Source: Chloroflexia bacterium
GTDB taxonomy: Bacteria; Chloroflexota; Chloroflexia; QHBQ01; JADMIH01
DNA length: 10,638 nt
Direction of reading: 5' to 3'
NCBI GenBank assembly: GCA_025927935.1
Contig: JAICKM010000181.1
Location: forward strand, 1-10,638
Shown here in pieces: positions 9,113-10,638 of this stretch (the first letter of the stretch is position 1; every line of letters starts with the position of its first letter). The notes below the pieces were generated by a model. The model had not been told where the DNA came from and did not search any database. It worked only from the letters and a program-made list of their open reading frames with translations. The position numbers and the translations under genes were made by a program.

Positions 9113-9598
9113 TTAGCTCTGCGGATCGCCCTGTAGATCTTTGCGCATGGCATAACTCGTGTAACCGGGCGGATAATCGTCGAGGTGGCCCCAGACCTGA
9201 TAGCCCTGCCGCTCGTAAAAGCCCCGCGCCTGAAAGCTGTAGGTGCTGAGCCGGCTATGCAGACAGCCGCGCCGGATCGCCTCCGCCTCGACGGCGTGCA
9301 GAAGCGCGCGCCCATAGCCCTGACCGCGGCAGCGTTCGTCAAGCCACAGGGTCTGCACGTGCAGCCAGCCCCATTGTGTGTAGCCCAGCAGCCCGCCCCA
9401 GGTCGTGCCATCCGGGGCAATCAGCACGCGCTCCAGAGGATTCATCTCAGTTTCCAGGCCGCGTGCCGCCGCGCCGGATGCGGTATGCCGGCGGTTGAAG
9501 GCCATGAGGCCCTGGCGCACCCAGGCGCGCACAGCGTCGCTAGGCGGCGTTGCGGCCACCAGATGCAGCGGTCCGGCAGTAGAAAGCCGATCCTCCAT
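9113..9598 (-). CDS. GNAT-family N-acetyltransferase
   Basis: A 161-residue cytoplasmic protein. GNAT motif A is clear: VQTLWLDERCRGQGYGRALL, with R91-x-x-G94-x-G96 binding the acetyl-CoA pyrophosphate, followed by the helix to about 110. Motif B appears as FQARGFYERQGYQVWG (122-137), and the end (DYPPGYTSYAMRKDL) is the usual last strand region of small-molecule or protein N-acetyltransferases. Length is typical of a single-domain GNAT. The acceptor substrate cannot be told from sequence. ATG at 9598 is preceded by an AGAAAGG Shine-Dalgarno. It may be co-transcribed with the Ser/Thr kinase downstream (94-base gap, no terminator seen), and is separated from the glutamate dehydrogenase gene by a terminator. 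No strong promoter was found in its short upstream region. Confidence 0.88.
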   Translation of the reverse strand: MEDRLSTAGPLHLVAATPPSDAVRAWVRQGLMAFNRRHTASGAAARGLETEMNPLERVLIAPDGTTWGGLLGYTQWGWLHVQTLWLDERCRGQGYGRALLHAVEAEAIRRGCLHSRLSTYSFQARGFYERQGYQVWGHLDDYPPGYTSYAMRKDLQGDPQS

Positions 9599-9646
9599 TA
9601 GCGCCGCCTTTCTCTAGGGTAACGATGAGCGTGGCCCATGCAGAGA

Positions 9647-9673
9647 AAATCCCGCGCCGCTCGGCGGCGCGGG
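9647..9673 (-). terminator. Terminator of the glutamate dehydrogenase gene
   Basis: CCCGCGCCGC (9651-9660) and GCGGCGCGGG (9664-9673) form a ten-pair GC stem with a three-base loop. Read leftward the stem is followed by ATTTTCTC, a T-rich tail, 53 bases after the dehydrogenase stop codon. This is a good intrinsic terminator for the minus strand. Confidence 0.8.
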
Positions 9674-9725
9674 ACCTTATTACACGTGAGCCGGCACCCG
9701 ACCGCCACCGGCCGGCCCGCATCGG

Positions 9726-10638
9726 TTAATAGATACCGCGCAGGCGGACGGCCTCGGCCACGCGCCCAATGGCCACGATGTAGGCGGCGGTGCGCATATC
9801 GACTTTGTGATTCTGCGCCGTCTCGTACACAGCCTTGAACGCACGCACCATGACCCGGTGTAGCCGCTCGTCTACTTCTTCTTCCGTCCAGTAGAAACCC
9901 TGGATGTTCTGCGCCCACTCAAAGTAGGAGACGGTCACGCCGCCGGCATTCGCCAGGATGTCGGGCAGTAAGAGGATGCCTTTCTCGTGTAAAATGCGGT
10001 CGGCTTCCGGCGTCGTCGGCCCGTTGGCCGCCTCGGCGATGAGTTTCGCCTTGATCTTGCCGGCATTGTGCGCGGTAATCTGGCCTTCGAGCGCCGCCGG
10101 CACCAGAATATCGCATGGGATCTCCAGCAGTTCTTCGTTGGTCACATTGTCGGCATTGCCGAACCCCTGCACCGAGCCGTGCTCTTCCTTCCAGCGCAAG
10201 ACGCGCGCCGGATCGAGGCCATCCCTGGCATAAATGCCGCCATGGCTATCACTGACGGCGACGACTTTGGCCCCATCGCCCATCAGCAGGCGGGCGGCGA
10301 TGTTCCCGGCGTTACCGTAGCCCTGCACCACCACTGTCGCGCCGGTGAGATCCATGCCGGTGGTCCGCACGGCTTCGCGCACGCAAAATTGCAGGCCCCG
10401 CGCAGTCGCCTCGTTACGCCCCACGGAGCCACCGAGGGCCAGCGGCTTGCCGGTGATCATGCCGGGGACGGGGTAGCCCTTGTTGCGGCTGTACTGATCC
10501 ATCATCCAGGCCATGATCTGGCTGTTGGTGTTCACGTCCGGCGCCGGGATGTCGCGCTCCGGCCCGATGATCCCCTGGATCTCCGTTATGAACCGCCGGC
10601 TCAGCCGCTCCAACTCGCCCAGCGACAACTTTGTGGGA
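9726..10638 (-). CDS. gdhA: Glutamate dehydrogenase (Glu/Leu/Phe/Val dehydrogenase family), N-terminus outside window
   Basis: The visible 303 residues run from the right edge to TAA at 9726-9728. They match about the last three quarters of a hexameric glutamate dehydrogenase (usual length about 415), which interconverts glutamate with 2-oxoglutarate and ammonia using NAD(P)H. Seen from the edge: [18 protein letters not shown] with the catalytic Asp (visible residue 34); [18 protein letters not shown]; the Rossmann loop GYGNAG (106-111); D130 after the second strand ([10 protein letters not shown]); [12 protein letters not shown]; and [19 protein letters not shown]. The end ([18 protein letters not shown]) is typical. 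The reading frame stays open to the window edge (PTK before LSLGEL), so the gene is cut by the window and not truncated; the TTG at 10628 is not a start. Cofactor preference is uncertain; an Asp at that position often goes with NAD(H). Confidence 0.95.
   Translation of the reverse strand, partial: PTKLSLGELERLSRRFITEIQGIIGPERDIPAPDVNTNSQIMAWMMDQYSRNKGYPVPGMITGKPLALGGSVGRNEATARGLQFCVREAVRTTGMDLTGATVVVQGYGNAGNIAARLLMGDGAKVVAVSDSHGGIYARDGLDPARVLRWKEEHGSVQGFGNADNVTNEELLEIPCDILVPAALEGQITAHNAGKIKAKLIAEAANGPTTPEADRILHEKGILLLPDILANAGGVTVSYFEWAQNIQGFYWTEEEVDERLHRVMVRAFKAVYETAQNHKVDMRTAAYIVAIGRVAEAVRLRGIY

Overview
The window is GC-rich bacterial chromosome, about 70% GC in hand-counted coding lines, with one stretch near 50%. 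It reads as a free-living bacterium with elaborate signalling. A PknB-type Ser/Thr kinase with a long Pro/Thr linker, a large hybrid histidine kinase, Usp and RCK proteins and an NAD(P)-dependent glutamate dehydrogenase together suggest Chloroflexota. This is inference from gene style; there is no rRNA or other marker in the window.

Layout. 1-145 (+): the last 47 codons of an M20-family metallopeptidase. 173-571 (-): a small three-helix membrane protein in the low-GC stretch. 602-1243 and 1269-4799 (-): a two-gene phosphorelay operon, transcribed kinase first. The kinase is a 1176-residue hybrid (sensor-HAMP-PAS-HisKA-HATPase-REC-REC-HPt), followed by a receiver protein without a recognisable DNA-binding domain. 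4800-5295: a divergent control region with a candidate extended -10 promoter facing the kinase and a good TTGCGG-17-TATACT promoter facing right. 5296-7114 (+): a Usp-family protein, an RCK_N-only TrkA-like protein, and a TrkA-like protein with both RCK_N and RCK_C. A strong bidirectional terminator (7139-7174) separates this run from the convergent genes. 7198-9018 (-): a membrane Ser/Thr kinase with an extracytoplasmic beta-rich domain. 9113-9598 (-): a GNAT acetyltransferase. 9726-10638 (-): the C-terminal three quarters of a glutamate dehydrogenase, running off the right edge and closed by its own terminator.

How they may work together. The kinase-receiver pair forms a complete His-Asp-His-Asp relay on paper. 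The Usp/RCK/RCK run looks like a soluble nucleotide-sensing module for potassium or another cation, but no channel or transporter subunit is present here. The Ser/Thr kinase has all catalytic residues and an outside domain that is not PASTA. No CRISPR array, insertion sequence, tRNA or rRNA was seen.

Nothing here is clearly a new system. The best leads are the asymmetric RCK pair with small inverted repeats at both ribosome-binding sites, the kinase ectodomain, and the low-GC membrane protein.
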